Assembly (NCBI RefSeq): GCF_001112925.1 | Contig: NZ_CPYD01000008.1 | Location: forward strand, 143,621-207,620 | Origin: Yersinia nurmii | GTDB lineage: Bacteria; Pseudomonadota; Gammaproteobacteria; Enterobacterales; Enterobacteriaceae | Length of the DNA: 64,000 bases | Direction: 5' to 3' | Shown: piece by piece, positions 39,380-48,626 of the stretch | Layout: every line of letters starts with the position of its first letter | How positions within the stretch are numbered: the stretch's first letter is position 1 | The notes under the pieces: generated by a model | What the model was told of the DNA's origin: nothing | Database searches by the model: none | The model's input: the letters and a program-made list of their open reading frames with translations, nothing else | Position numbers and translations under genes: made by a program

Positions 39380-40474
39380 TTAGTTGAGGAAAGCGCGCCC
39401 CAGTCTATCGGCAACCAAAATTGCCGCGTAAACACTGTCCGGCGTAACGGCAAACGGCATATTGTGGATGGTTTCACCTTCGGCACAACTGGCTTCGGCC
39501 ACTGCGCGAATTTTCTTCTCGATATCCTGATGAACGCCCATTTCGCCCAGCGTGATTGGGAGCCCCAATTGCTGACAAAAATCGAGTACGGTTTCAATTT
39601 GCTCCATGCTGCTGTTTTGCAACACCAACTGTGTCAGCGTTCCGAAAGCCACCTTCTCACCGTGATACAGGTGATGGCATTCTTCCAGTACGGTAAAACC
39701 GTTATGAATGGCATGCGCCGCCGCCAGGCCGCTGCTTTCAAAACCAATGCCGCTCAGGTAAGTGTTGGCTTCAATAATGCGTTCTACCGCTTCGGTAACC
39801 ACACCGGCTTCTACGGCCAGTTTAGCTTTGTAACCTTCTGACAGCAGCGTGTCGTAGCACAAACGCGCCAGCGTCACGGCGGCTAGCGTTGAGGCTCCGC
39901 CCGCCATACTGATCGCTTTGGCATCAAAACAGGCTTGTGCTTCAAAATAGGTAGAAAGCGCATCACCCATACCGGCGACTAATAAACGCACCGGTGCTTT
40001 GGCGATAATCGCGCTGTCCATCAGTACAATATCCGGATTTTTTGGATAAATGAGATATTCAGCAAACTCTCCTTCTTCGGTATAAATCACCGACAGGGCG
40101 CTGGTTGGCGCATCGGTTGAGGCAATCGTTGGTACTACGACCACCGGAATATGTTGATAATGGGCGATGGCTTTTGCCGTATCCAGGGTTTTACCACCAC
40201 CGATACCGATCACTCCGTTACAACCGTGTTTTTTCAGCTCGACGGTCAGGCGTTCAATTTCCTTACGAGAGCATTCGCCGTGGAACTGGCTGAAGTGATG
40301 TTTAACATCGCTGCCCTGTAAGCTGCTGCCAACAGTATCCGATGTGAGTTTCATGACGAAGTCATCGGCGATGACAAAATAATTATTTGCCAATAGTTTA
40401 GCGAACTCACCAATAGACTGAAGCGCGTTAGCGCCCTGTATATATTTAGACGGAGATTGAATGACTTTAAGCAT
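39380..40474 (-). CDS. gldA: GldA/DhaD: NAD-dependent glycerol dehydrogenase
   Basis: The 364-residue iron-type (group III) alcohol dehydrogenase has the NAD-binding GIGGGKTLDTAKA and the Zn ligands in GMGDALSTYFEA, AAHAIHNGFT and HGEKVAFG. It oxidises glycerol to dihydroxyacetone, the DhaKLM substrate. As first gene of gldA-dhaK-dhaL-dhaM it forms the oxidative glycerol branch. Two palindromes upstream may bind DhaR. Confidence 0.95.
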   Translation of the reverse strand: MLKVIQSPSKYIQGANALQSIGEFAKLLANNYFVIADDFVMKLTSDTVGSSLQGSDVKHHFSQFHGECSRKEIERLTVELKKHGCNGVIGIGGGKTLDTAKAIAHYQHIPVVVVPTIASTDAPTSALSVIYTEEGEFAEYLIYPKNPDIVLMDSAIIAKAPVRLLVAGMGDALSTYFEAQACFDAKAISMAGGASTLAAVTLARLCYDTLLSEGYKAKLAVEAGVVTEAVERIIEANTYLSGIGFESSGLAAAHAIHNGFTVLEECHHLYHGEKVAFGTLTQLVLQNSSMEQIETVLDFCQQLGLPITLGEMGVHQDIEKKIRAVAEASCAEGETIHNMPFAVTPDSVYAAILVADRLGRAFLN

Positions 40475-40610
40475 ATCTGGCTCCTGAAGCGTAAATGTAT
40501 TTTAAAAGGTGGTGTCTCGGGTCAGCATCGGTCTTTGGCGAGAGACGGTTTTACTTTGGCTAAAACCACTATAGAGCGAGAAAAACCGTTGAGTATCCGG
40601 TAGAGAAAAC

Positions 40611-40625
40611 GTTCCATTATGAAAC
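40611..40625. promoter_or_regulatory. candidate DhaR-binding palindrome 1
   Basis: GTTCCATTATGAAAC is a near-palindrome (GTTTCA-N3-TGAAAC with one mismatch), 137 bases upstream of the gldA start. Confidence 0.45.
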
Positions 40626-40642
40626 GACTAACGGAAATCAGA

Positions 40643-40657
40643 GTTTCACTATGAAAC
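40643..40657. promoter_or_regulatory. candidate DhaR-binding palindrome 2
   Basis: GTTTCACTATGAAAC is a perfect GTTTCA-N3-TGAAAC palindrome. Its centre is 32 bp (about three helical turns) from the first copy, on the same DNA face. Confidence 0.5.
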
Positions 40658-40762
40658 AAAGAGGGTTGTTAATTCAGGTAATAAGAGAGCTGGCGCACAG
40701 GCGGAAAAATCGAGGAACGATAAAAAAGCGTTTTTAAAAACAAGGTTCTGACCACAGCCGAA

Positions 40763-40789
40763 AAAAAACCGTCCATCGGACGGTTTTTT
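40763..40789 (-). terminator. terminator after the RND transporter gene
   Basis: AAAAAACCGTCC and GGACGGTTTTTT form a 12-bp perfect stem with a 3-base loop and T runs on both strands, 17 bases past the stop. Confidence 0.92.
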
Positions 40790-40805
40790 AGCTGAAAAAA
40801 ATACA

Positions 40806-43800
40806 TTACTCGGTAGTCGGCTGCGGTTTTGGCTCCGGATTCATACAGCTGTAAATCACCGGCAATACCAATAAGGTCAGTACTGTCGCAAAGCCCAGAC
40901 CGAACATAATCACCACCGCCATACTTTGGAAGAACGCATCGCTCAGCAGCGGTGCCAGCCCCAGAACCGTGGTAAAGGCCGTGAGCGTAATTGGGCGCAA
41001 ACGGGCGGTAGAGGCATCAATAATGGCCTCCCGCAGCGGTTTTTCCTGTCGCTGTAAGCTAATTTCTTCTACCAATACGATCCCGTTACGGATCAACATA
41101 CCGCTCAGACTTAACAGGCCGAGTAACGCCATAAAACCAAAAGGAATGCCGGTTAACAGGAAACCAACGGTCACGCCAATCAAAGCTAAAGGCACCGTTA
41201 GCCAGATAGCCACAGCGTTACGTACCGAGCTAAACATCAGCACTGTAACGACAAACATGATAATGAATGCGATCGGCAAGCTGGTGAAGATCCCCTGCTG
41301 CGCCTCTTTAGTACTTTCGTAATCGCCTCCCCACTCCAGTTCATAGCCCGGCGGCAGTTTGATCGCTTCGATATTCGGCCTGATCCGCTGCAACAGTTCG
41401 GCGGAAGTTTCGCCGCCTTCCGATGTTGGATCGGTTTGCACCGTTAATGTGCGTTTACGATCCAAACGCATAATGAGTGGATCTTCCCATTCGGTTTCAA
41501 AACTGGTGACAACGTTATCGATAGGAATAAACGCCTGACGCGCCTGGCTCCATACCATGACATCGTTGAGCCTTTCTGCGTTCAGCCGCTCAGCGTCCGG
41601 TGTCCTAAGGACAATCGGCATCAACCGCGTACCGTCCCGATACAACCCGACCGGCAAGCCACCAAAGCTCATCCGCAGGGTGCCATCCACTTCTCGCTTA
41701 TCTACGCCCAGTTCGCGCCCCAGATAGTCTGAGAATTGCGGACGGATCATTTTGCTGCGATCCTGCCAATCATGACGCGCGCCATCGGCCAGAGGATCGG
41801 CCACAATCACTTTTTCCGCCTGCGTAGCCAGAGAGCGCAATACGTCCGGATCTGGCCCGTTAAATCGCGCTTCGATTGCGCTGTTATTGGATGGCCCGAA
41901 CATGATGCGTTTCACCCGTGCATTTACCTGCGGATATTCATCCTGCATAAATTGCTCGGTTTCTTCGATCAATCCTGGAATGCGATCCAGCCGATCGGTA
42001 CGCACCATAATTTGCGCATAGTTAGCATATTGCCGCTCGCCGTTATAGGTCAGCATAAAGCGCATTGCGCCCTGACCAATAGTGCCAACGGTATCGGTAA
42101 CGCCCTCTTGCTCCTTGATATGTTTTTCTACTTCCGCCGCGATGTTTTCGGTATAGCTAATATCCGTGCCATACGGTAGCCATAAGTCGACAAAGAAGAT
42201 CGGCGTATTCGAAGCCGGGAAGAAACTCTGCCGCACACTGCCAAAGCCGTAAATAGACGCCACCAGCATCGCAGTCAGTACCACTAGCGTGATGCTGCGA
42301 TGCTGCAATAGCTTATTCAACACCGCCCGATAGTTACGGAATAACCAGCCGTCATAAGGCTGCTTAACTGGCTTATCTTCATCAACCGGAGCCGATTTTT
42401 GGTTCTGGAAGGCCCATTTGGCGAATACCGGAGTTAAGGTCAGCGCGGTGAACCAACTCAGCATTAACGAAATCAGCAATACTTCAAACAGCGAGCGGCA
42501 ATATTCGCCGGTGGAATCATTTGATAAACCAATAGGCGCAAAGGCCAAAATCGCGATGATAGTGGCACCCAGCAACGGGAGCATCGAGCGCTTCACCACT
42601 TTACTGATCGCGGTGAAAATATTATCTCCCCGCTGGCGCCCAACCAGCACCCCCTCTACCACCACGATGGCATTATCCACCAACATGCTAAGGGCGATAA
42701 TTAATGCACCAAGGGAGATACGCTGCAATTCAATATTAAACAACCACATAATCAATAATGTCCCCAGCACATTCAGTGCCAGAGAGAGTGCGATAACAAT
42801 ACCGCTGCGCGCGCCCATAAAGATGAATAAAGTGACTACAACGATCAGTAACGCCAGCAGGAAGTTAAGGATAAAGCCGTTTACCGCGCCTTCCACTTCA
42901 TGAGACTGATCGTAAAAAATACTGATGTGCATGCCGGACGGCCGTTCAGACTCTAGCTGCGCTAACCGCACTTTGACGGCATTACCCACCGTTACGACGT
43001 TGACGTTCGGCGCAAAAGAAATCCCCATCCCCAATGCTGGCTGACCATTCGCACGATAAATATTGGTAGGCGAGTGAGTCACTCCCTGAGTCACGGTGGC
43101 AATATCACGCAAATAGACGCTTTTTGGGCTGCCCGGCTGGCTGACCAATAAGTTTCCCAATTCCTGCACGCTATTGAATTCACCGGTTGGATGCAGCCGG
43201 ATCGACTCACTGCCAACCAACAGTTGCCCGGAGTTGGAAACCACGTTCTGGCGACTCAGTAAATCCGATAAATGCTGCGGAGTAATACCGGCAGCGGTCA
43301 TCTGCGCCCGCGAAATATCAATCTGAATCTCTTCCGGTAAAATGCCGGCAATAGCGACTTTCCCGACGCCGTTAACCAGCACCAACTCACGGCGTAATTG
43401 CTCGCCAAAATTCCGTAAATCCTGATTGGTGTAGCCCTCTCCCGACAGCGAGAAGAAGAAACCATACACGTCACCAAAATCGTCATTGACCAGTGGCGTA
43501 CCGGCTCCCGGAGGCAGACGGGCGCTGTTATCACTGATTTTTCGGCGTAACTCATCCCAGATTTGCGGCAGTTCGTTCGGCCCGTATTGGGAACCTACGT
43601 TGATGGTTATTTGCGATAAACCGGCGCTGGAGATTGACCTTACGTTATCGACGTAAGACAGCTCCTGAATGGCATTCTCCAGCGGCAGCGTCACCTCCTC
43701 TTCCACCTGCTGCGCCGAGGCACCTTCGTAGCGAGTGACTACCACCGCAGTTTTAATGGTAAAAGCCGGATCTTCCAAACGACCGATATTCAGATAAGCA

Positions 43801-43880
43801 ATCAGCCCGCCAATTCCTAGCAACAGAATCGTTAGCCAGATTCGCGTGTTATTGTTGATGAAATTGTCCGTTAGCTTCAT
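40806..43880 (-). CDS. RND-family efflux transporter, inner-membrane subunit
   Basis: The 1024-residue protein has the 12-helix RND layout with two large periplasmic loops. It starts with a helix at 13-32 (IWLTILLLGIGGLIAYLNI) and has the proton-relay helix ALSMLVDNAIVVVEG with a single Asp-Asn where AcrB has Asp-Asp. The sequence is nearer to the TriC/VmeI-like branch than to AcrB. Substrates are unknown. Its start overlaps the adaptor stop (TAATG). No outer-membrane factor gene is adjacent, so TolC is the probable partner. Confidence 0.92.
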   Translation of the reverse strand: MKLTDNFINNNTRIWLTILLLGIGGLIAYLNIGRLEDPAFTIKTAVVVTRYEGASAQQVEEEVTLPLENAIQELSYVDNVRSISSAGLSQITINVGSQYGPNELPQIWDELRRKISDNSARLPPGAGTPLVNDDFGDVYGFFFSLSGEGYTNQDLRNFGEQLRRELVLVNGVGKVAIAGILPEEIQIDISRAQMTAAGITPQHLSDLLSRQNVVSNSGQLLVGSESIRLHPTGEFNSVQELGNLLVSQPGSPKSVYLRDIATVTQGVTHSPTNIYRANGQPALGMGISFAPNVNVVTVGNAVKVRLAQLESERPSGMHISIFYDQSHEVEGAVNGFILNFLLALLIVVVTLFIFMGARSGIVIALSLALNVLGTLLIMWLFNIELQRISLGALIIALSMLVDNAIVVVEGVLVGRQRGDNIFTAISKVVKRSMLPLLGATIIAILAFAPIGLSNDSTGEYCRSLFEVLLISLMLSWFTALTLTPVFAKWAFQNQKSAPVDEDKPVKQPYDGWLFRNYRAVLNKLLQHRSITLVVLTAMLVASIYGFGSVRQSFFPASNTPIFFVDLWLPYGTDISYTENIAAEVEKHIKEQEGVTDTVGTIGQGAMRFMLTYNGERQYANYAQIMVRTDRLDRIPGLIEETEQFMQDEYPQVNARVKRIMFGPSNNSAIEARFNGPDPDVLRSLATQAEKVIVADPLADGARHDWQDRSKMIRPQFSDYLGRELGVDKREVDGTLRMSFGGLPVGLYRDGTRLMPIVLRTPDAERLNAERLNDVMVWSQARQAFIPIDNVVTSFETEWEDPLIMRLDRKRTLTVQTDPTSEGGETSAELLQRIRPNIEAIKLPPGYELEWGGDYESTKEAQQGIFTSLPIAFIIMFVVTVLMFSSVRNAVAIWLTVPLALIGVTVGFLLTGIPFGFMALLGLLSLSGMLIRNGIVLVEEISLQRQEKPLREAIIDASTARLRPITLTAFTTVLGLAPLLSDAFFQSMAVVIMFGLGFATVLTLLVLPVIYSCMNPEPKPQPTTE

Positions 43881-44980
43881 TACAGACCCCGCTCACGGAC
43901 CCACGCCCGCACCAACTGCTGTGGACGAAGCTCGCTAGTACCAGCGGCAACAATCTGCTCACCGTCGCTCAAACCCGAAGTAATCTGGATACCGTTGGCC
44001 GTTAGCTGCCCGACCTGCACTTCCCGTTCTTCAACGTGGAGCTGACCTTTATCCTCTTTAACGACCCAAACTCGTGCATCATTAAGCTGGGCGCTATCGG
44101 GATTAAATACGGCTTCCACCGGCACAATAATCGATGCGTTCGTCGAACCAGTTAGTTTATGCGTATTGATACGAACGCTACCGCTGATGCCAGACAGCAG
44201 CGGTAAATCCGGCGGACGTTTCATGGTCAGCGTCACCTGGAAAGTCATAGAGCCAGCGCTGGTGGAGGTAGTGTGCTCTTTATATTCAGCCAAGAATTCA
44301 CGATCCGGTAAATGGTTTAAACGCACCGTTGGGTGATAATCCTTATTGCCAATATCCAATGCGGTGAATAAACGTTCCGGCACGCTAAATACCACGTCCA
44401 GCGAATCCAGCGCGCTCAAGGTCGCAACCACTTGCCCTGGGGCCATTACCTGATGATTACGTGCACTAACATTAGCAATCACGCCGTCAAAAGGCGCACT
44501 AATGGTGGCATCACTCAGCTCTTTACGTGCGATATCCAGCGCCGCCTGAGCGGATTCCAGCTCGGCTCGGCGAATATCCAGCTCAGCACGAGAAATGGCA
44601 TTGCGCCCTTGCAAGGTATTAAAACGATTGAACTGATCGCGAGCCAGATTAAACGCCGATTGCCTATCCCGTACTCTCAAGGTCAGATCGGTGTTATTCA
44701 ACATCGCAATGTTCTGCCCTTTTTTAACCTGCTCACCTTCCCGCACCAGCAATTGCTGAAGCTGTCCCGCACGTTTAAATGACAGTTGAGTTTCATCCCC
44801 AGCCTGCAATCGCGCCGGGAAATAACGCACTCCGTTTTGGCCGCTGTCTTCAACCGTAAATATTTTTACTGGGCGCACGCTTTCCATTACTTCAGGCACT
44901 GGTTTATCACAGCCAGCCAATAAAAGCGTTGCCAACAGAGTCACTACAATTTTTGTCTTCACTATAAAGATCTCGTTCAA
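43880..44980 (-). CDS. RND efflux periplasmic adaptor (membrane-fusion protein)
   Basis: The 366-residue lipoprotein has a lipobox LLLAGC near residue 24, then lipoyl-like, alpha-hairpin (RDRQSAFNLARDQFNRF... to ELSDATISAPFDG) and beta-barrel domains of the AcrA/MdtA type. It bridges the pump to an outer-membrane channel. It is the first gene of the two-gene operon, with a one-base overlap to the transporter. No regulator gene flanks it. Confidence 0.92.
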   Translation of the reverse strand: MNEIFIVKTKIVVTLLATLLLAGCDKPVPEVMESVRPVKIFTVEDSGQNGVRYFPARLQAGDETQLSFKRAGQLQQLLVREGEQVKKGQNIAMLNNTDLTLRVRDRQSAFNLARDQFNRFNTLQGRNAISRAELDIRRAELESAQAALDIARKELSDATISAPFDGVIANVSARNHQVMAPGQVVATLSALDSLDVVFSVPERLFTALDIGNKDYHPTVRLNHLPDREFLAEYKEHTTSTSAGSMTFQVTLTMKRPPDLPLLSGISGSVRINTHKLTGSTNASIIVPVEAVFNPDSAQLNDARVWVVKEDKGQLHVEEREVQVGQLTANGIQITSGLSDGEQIVAAGTSELRPQQLVRAWVRERGL

Positions 44981-45151
44981 TCAAATATTGGGGTTGCGAT
45001 TGCGCAACAGCGGTTGAAACGCACCAGCAAGAATCGGGTTAAAAAGTGAAAATATGATGACATTGTGGTTAGGATTAGCCGCAGATAGCTCCGCAACGAC
45101 AGAAACAAACGGCCTAACACCATCAGATTTACATTCTGTTCATCCCTTATC

Positions 45152-45412
45152 TCAGCGCCCATTAGCTGCGTTTTTGCTATCAGTTTTGTTATCGGTTTTT
45201 GTTATTACTTTGCGAATCAGTTTATTCATCAGCGTGAGTAGAATTCCGCCAGTCAGCATGCCTAAAAAGTAAATCAGGACGATCAACACGGACATGGGCA
45301 AGATTATCTGATTAAAGAGTAGCGATACCTGAACGGCGCCGCTGTTCTGAAAGACAAAAAGAGTGGTTAATGTGACAATTAACAGAAAAAGTACCGTATA
45401 AACGTATTTCAC
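45152..45412 (-). CDS. LapA-domain (DUF1049) small membrane protein
   Basis: From a GTG at 45412, preceded by AAGGA, the product has 86 residues with two hydrophobic helices (YTVLFLLIVTLTTLFVFQNS and SVLIVLIYFLGMLTGGIL) around the VQVSLLF strand. A basic C-terminal tail rich in Lys, Thr and Asn follows. This is the LapA/DUF1049 pattern of E. coli LapA, which works with LapB in LPS assembly control. Whether this paralogue has that role is unknown. The open frame extends to 45511 but without a ribosome site. Confidence 0.75.
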   Translation of the reverse strand: MKYVYTVLFLLIVTLTTLFVFQNSGAVQVSLLFNQIILPMSVLIVLIYFLGMLTGGILLTLMNKLIRKVITKTDNKTDSKNAANGR

Positions 45413-45538
45413 AGCGCCGTCCTTTTCTAAAAATTTATTACGTCGCCCAAAACACTCGGCGGTTTTAAATACAGATAGCCGACAGCAAACCAGCGTGATA
45501 ACGCTGTCCACTCTCGACTATTTTTTTAAGAGCACTGT

Positions 45539-45572
45539 CGCCAGCTGACGAGAACCGTTCCCCCAGCTGGCG
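45539..45572 (-). terminator. possible arcDA terminator hairpin
   Basis: CGCCAGCT and AGCTGGCG pair over 8 bp with an 18-base loop, just past the arcA stop. No T run follows, so it may only slow or process the RNA. Confidence 0.35.
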
Positions 45573-45583
45573 GTTATCAGCAA

Positions 45584-46861
45584 TTAAAAATCAACGGCAT
45601 CGCGGATAAGCGGGCAAGTCATACAGTGACCGCCCCCGCGACCTCGGCCTAATTCACTGCCGACAATCTCAATCACTTCCACCCCTTCTTTACGCAGTTG
45701 AGTGTTGGTTTTGGTATTGCGATCATACGCCATTACCACGCCCGGAGAGATGGCGACCATATTATTGCCGCTGTCCCACTGCTGGCGCTCAGTGTCGTAA
45801 TCATTGCCCTCAGTTTCTACCACTCGTAGTTTTTTCAGATTAAGCGCACCGGCGACCGCGTCAACAAAGGTGCCTTTGTCACGGCTCAGCTTCATCCCAG
45901 TCGGGCCATCGTCCGGACGCAGTGAGAAAGTCTGGATCTGATTAACAATCGCCGGGTAAAGCGTCACCACATCGCGATCGCAGAAGGTGAAAACCGTATC
46001 CAGATGCATGGCGGCGCGCAGCTTCGGCATCGCCGCAATCATCACGCGTTCAACGCCAGATTTCTTATTGGAAAACAGTGAAGCCGCCAGTTGCGTAATC
46101 GCCTGATGGGAAGTTCGCTCGCTCATACCAATCAGGACGGTTTTATTCCCAATCGGCATCACATCGCCGCCTTCCAGCGTGGCTGAACCATGGTGCTGAG
46201 TCGGGTCCCCCCACCACACATTGATATCAGCATTTGCGAAATCAGGATGGAACTTATAAATCGCCGTAGTCAGGATGGTTTCTTCATGGCGAGCAGGCCA
46301 GTACAGCGGATTTAACGTCACGCCGCCGTATATCCAGCAGGTGGTATCGCGGGTGTATAAAGTGTTTGGCAACGGCGGCAGTAAATACTCCGTAATACCG
46401 ACGGCTTCACGAATCAACTTCAATTCTTCTTTGTCGCACTTACCCACTTCGTGTAATTCACGTGTAGATAAACCGCCAATCAGAAACTCAGCCAGCGTTC
46501 GCGGCTCCAACCCTTCGAGAAAACTGCGGGTTTCATGCAAAATGCCTAATGAAACTTCATTAGGCACAATTTGCTGATCCAAAATCCATTTTTTTGCCAC
46601 CGGATTATGTAGGGTCTCAGTCAGCAGATTATGCATTTCTACTACGTCCACGCCTCTTTCACGCATTTTGGTCATGAAATCGAAATGGTCGCGTTTGGCT
46701 CTTTCTACCCACAAAACATCATCAAATAATAACTCGTCACAGTTGCTTGGCGTTAGACGGTTATGGGCTTTACCCGGCGCGCACACCAGAACTTTGCGTA
46801 AAGTACCAACCTCTGAATGTACGCCGTAAGCGCCTGACTTCTTGGTTTTCTTATCCGACAT
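45584..46861 (-). CDS. arcA: ArcA: arginine deiminase
   Basis: The 425-residue enzyme hydrolyses arginine to citrulline and ammonia. The guanidino-modifying catalytic residues are in place: the nucleophile Cys413 in GGGHCMTCP, the Asp/His of LEGGDVM and [10 protein letters not shown], and TRDTT. It is the second gene of arcD-arcA, 15 bases after arcD. Ornithine carbamoyltransferase (arcB) and carbamate kinase (arcC), which would complete the ATP-yielding pathway, are not in the window. Confidence 0.95.
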   Translation of the reverse strand: MSDKKTKKSGAYGVHSEVGTLRKVLVCAPGKAHNRLTPSNCDELLFDDVLWVERAKRDHFDFMTKMRERGVDVVEMHNLLTETLHNPVAKKWILDQQIVPNEVSLGILHETRSFLEGLEPRTLAEFLIGGLSTRELHEVGKCDKEELKLIREAVGITEYLLPPLPNTLYTRDTTCWIYGGVTLNPLYWPARHEETILTTAIYKFHPDFANADINVWWGDPTQHHGSATLEGGDVMPIGNKTVLIGMSERTSHQAITQLAASLFSNKKSGVERVMIAAMPKLRAAMHLDTVFTFCDRDVVTLYPAIVNQIQTFSLRPDDGPTGMKLSRDKGTFVDAVAGALNLKKLRVVETEGNDYDTERQQWDSGNNMVAISPGVVMAYDRNTKTNTQLRKEGVEVIEIVGSELGRGRGGGHCMTCPLIRDAVDF

Positions 46862-46876
46862 AATAGCTCCAGTAAA

Positions 46877-48388
46877 TTATATGGTGATGATTCCGGTGAA
46901 AATGCTGTACAGCGCGACCGCCGCTGCGGCAATCACAATGGCAAACAAGATTTTTTCAGCGGTATTAAAGACTTTCTGATGTTGCTCGCGTTTCGCCATA
47001 ATGAACAGGATGGTACCTGGCCCGTAAATAATGGCGGACAACAGCAGATATTTCATGCCACCGGCGTATAACATCAGCGCCGCGTAGAAAGTGGCGATCA
47101 ATGCAAAAATCAGATCTTTTCGATGGCCTTTAGCATTGGTTTCGTAGGTTTCGCCGGTCCAGGCTAATTTCAGGCCGTAGGCGCCCACTAGCAGATAAGG
47201 AATCAACGTTAGAGAACTGGTTAATTCCAATGCCAGTTGGAAGGCATAATCAGTAAATAGTGTCAGGATTAAGAATATCTGCACAAAAATATTGGTCAGC
47301 CACACCGCAGCGGAAGGTACTGCATTACTATTTTCCGTCGCGAATATTCTTGGCATACTGTTACTTTTGGCCGCAGAAAAAAGCACTTCGGCCGCCAGCA
47401 ATGACCAGGATAAATAAGCACCCAGCACGGAAATAATCAGGCCTATGCTGATAAATATTGCTCCCCAGCGTCCCACTATGGCTTCTAATACACCGGCCAT
47501 GGAAGGTTGACGCAGAGCGGCTAAATCAGGTCGCAGCATCACGCCGTAAGACAGCATGGTGATCAATACCAGCAGACACAGCACGCCAATAAAGCCTAAT
47601 ACCGTCGCAATACCAACGTGGCTACGTTCTTTAGCGTAACGTGAATAAACGCTGGCCCCCTCAATTCCTAGGAATACAAATACCGTGACCAGCATGGTAC
47701 TGCGCACCTGCGAGAAGAGAGATTCAGGCTCGGCTACCGCGGTGCTAATTGTCGCAGCCGCGTGGCCGACGTAGCCATAATCATTAAGATGAGATAAATC
47801 AGCCCCTTTAACGACATCCGGCGTTCCCCAAAAGTTCAGCGCAAAGACATCGCCTTTAAAGGCAAAAATAAGAACGATAACAAAGATAAAGATTGGGATA
47901 ATTTTCGCGAAGGTGGCAATGGTATTTATCGCTGCGGCTTCTTTAACTCCGCGTAATACCAGAATATGGAAGCCCCACAAGATCACCGAGGCGACTAATA
48001 CCGCAGGAATAGTATTACCGTCACCGAATATCGGGAAAAACGCACCTAGGGTAGATTTGATCAACACAAAATAAGAGACATTACCAATACAGGTACCGGC
48101 CCAAAAACCTAGGGCTGAGGCGAATCCTAGATAATCTCCAAAACCTTCTTTAGCATAAATGAATACGCCGGAATCCAGATTAGGTTTGCGCTGCGCTAAC
48201 GTTTGAAAAACGAAAGCCAGCATTAACATACCGCCACCGGCGATACACCAAGCAATAATGGCGCCAAATCCACCCGTTGCTCGTCCGAATGTCGCAGGCA
48301 GGGAGAAAATACCCGCGCCAATCATCGAACCAACTACAAGAGAAGTCAGTGCGGGTAACGATAGTTTATTCGCTGATGAGTTTGCCAT
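46877..48388 (-). CDS. arcD: ArcD: arginine-ornithine (basic amino acid) antiporter
   Basis: The 503-residue APC-superfamily protein has 12-14 hydrophobic helices and begins LPALTSLVVGSMIGAGIFSLP, the GxG helix-1 motif of basic amino-acid/polyamine antiporters. The VFVFLGIEGASVYSRYAK segment is typical of the ArcD/YdgI-type antiporters. With ArcA downstream, arginine import coupled to export of ornithine or citrulline is the likely role. It is the promoter-proximal gene. Confidence 0.9.
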   Translation of the reverse strand: MANSSANKLSLPALTSLVVGSMIGAGIFSLPATFGRATGGFGAIIAWCIAGGGMLMLAFVFQTLAQRKPNLDSGVFIYAKEGFGDYLGFASALGFWAGTCIGNVSYFVLIKSTLGAFFPIFGDGNTIPAVLVASVILWGFHILVLRGVKEAAAINTIATFAKIIPIFIFVIVLIFAFKGDVFALNFWGTPDVVKGADLSHLNDYGYVGHAAATISTAVAEPESLFSQVRSTMLVTVFVFLGIEGASVYSRYAKERSHVGIATVLGFIGVLCLLVLITMLSYGVMLRPDLAALRQPSMAGVLEAIVGRWGAIFISIGLIISVLGAYLSWSLLAAEVLFSAAKSNSMPRIFATENSNAVPSAAVWLTNIFVQIFLILTLFTDYAFQLALELTSSLTLIPYLLVGAYGLKLAWTGETYETNAKGHRKDLIFALIATFYAALMLYAGGMKYLLLSAIIYGPGTILFIMAKREQHQKVFNTAEKILFAIVIAAAAVALYSIFTGIITI

Positions 48389-48612
48389 GATTCTCTCAAT
48401 GACGTTGGATAGGTTAATAAATGTAGATTCTGTTTAGGCGATCAGCAGAATCAACCTGAACCAGTTCAGGAATAGAAATACATCTTTATCATAGTCAGAT
48501 TTAAAACTATTGCGTAATACCCCGAAAGTAGACGGAATTTTTCAAAATGTAAATCATTGAAAAAATTATCACACATATTACAAATACCCAAAAGTGATCC
48601 ACATCATCATTT

Positions 48613-48626
48613 GGGATTATTATCAA
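48613..48626. promoter_or_regulatory. possible FNR-type site upstream of arcD
   Basis: On the minus strand TTGATAATAATCCC fits TTGAT-N4-ATCAA at 8 of 10 positions, 225 bases upstream of arcD. Anaerobic control would suit an arginine deiminase pathway, but the site is imperfect and distant. Confidence 0.3.
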
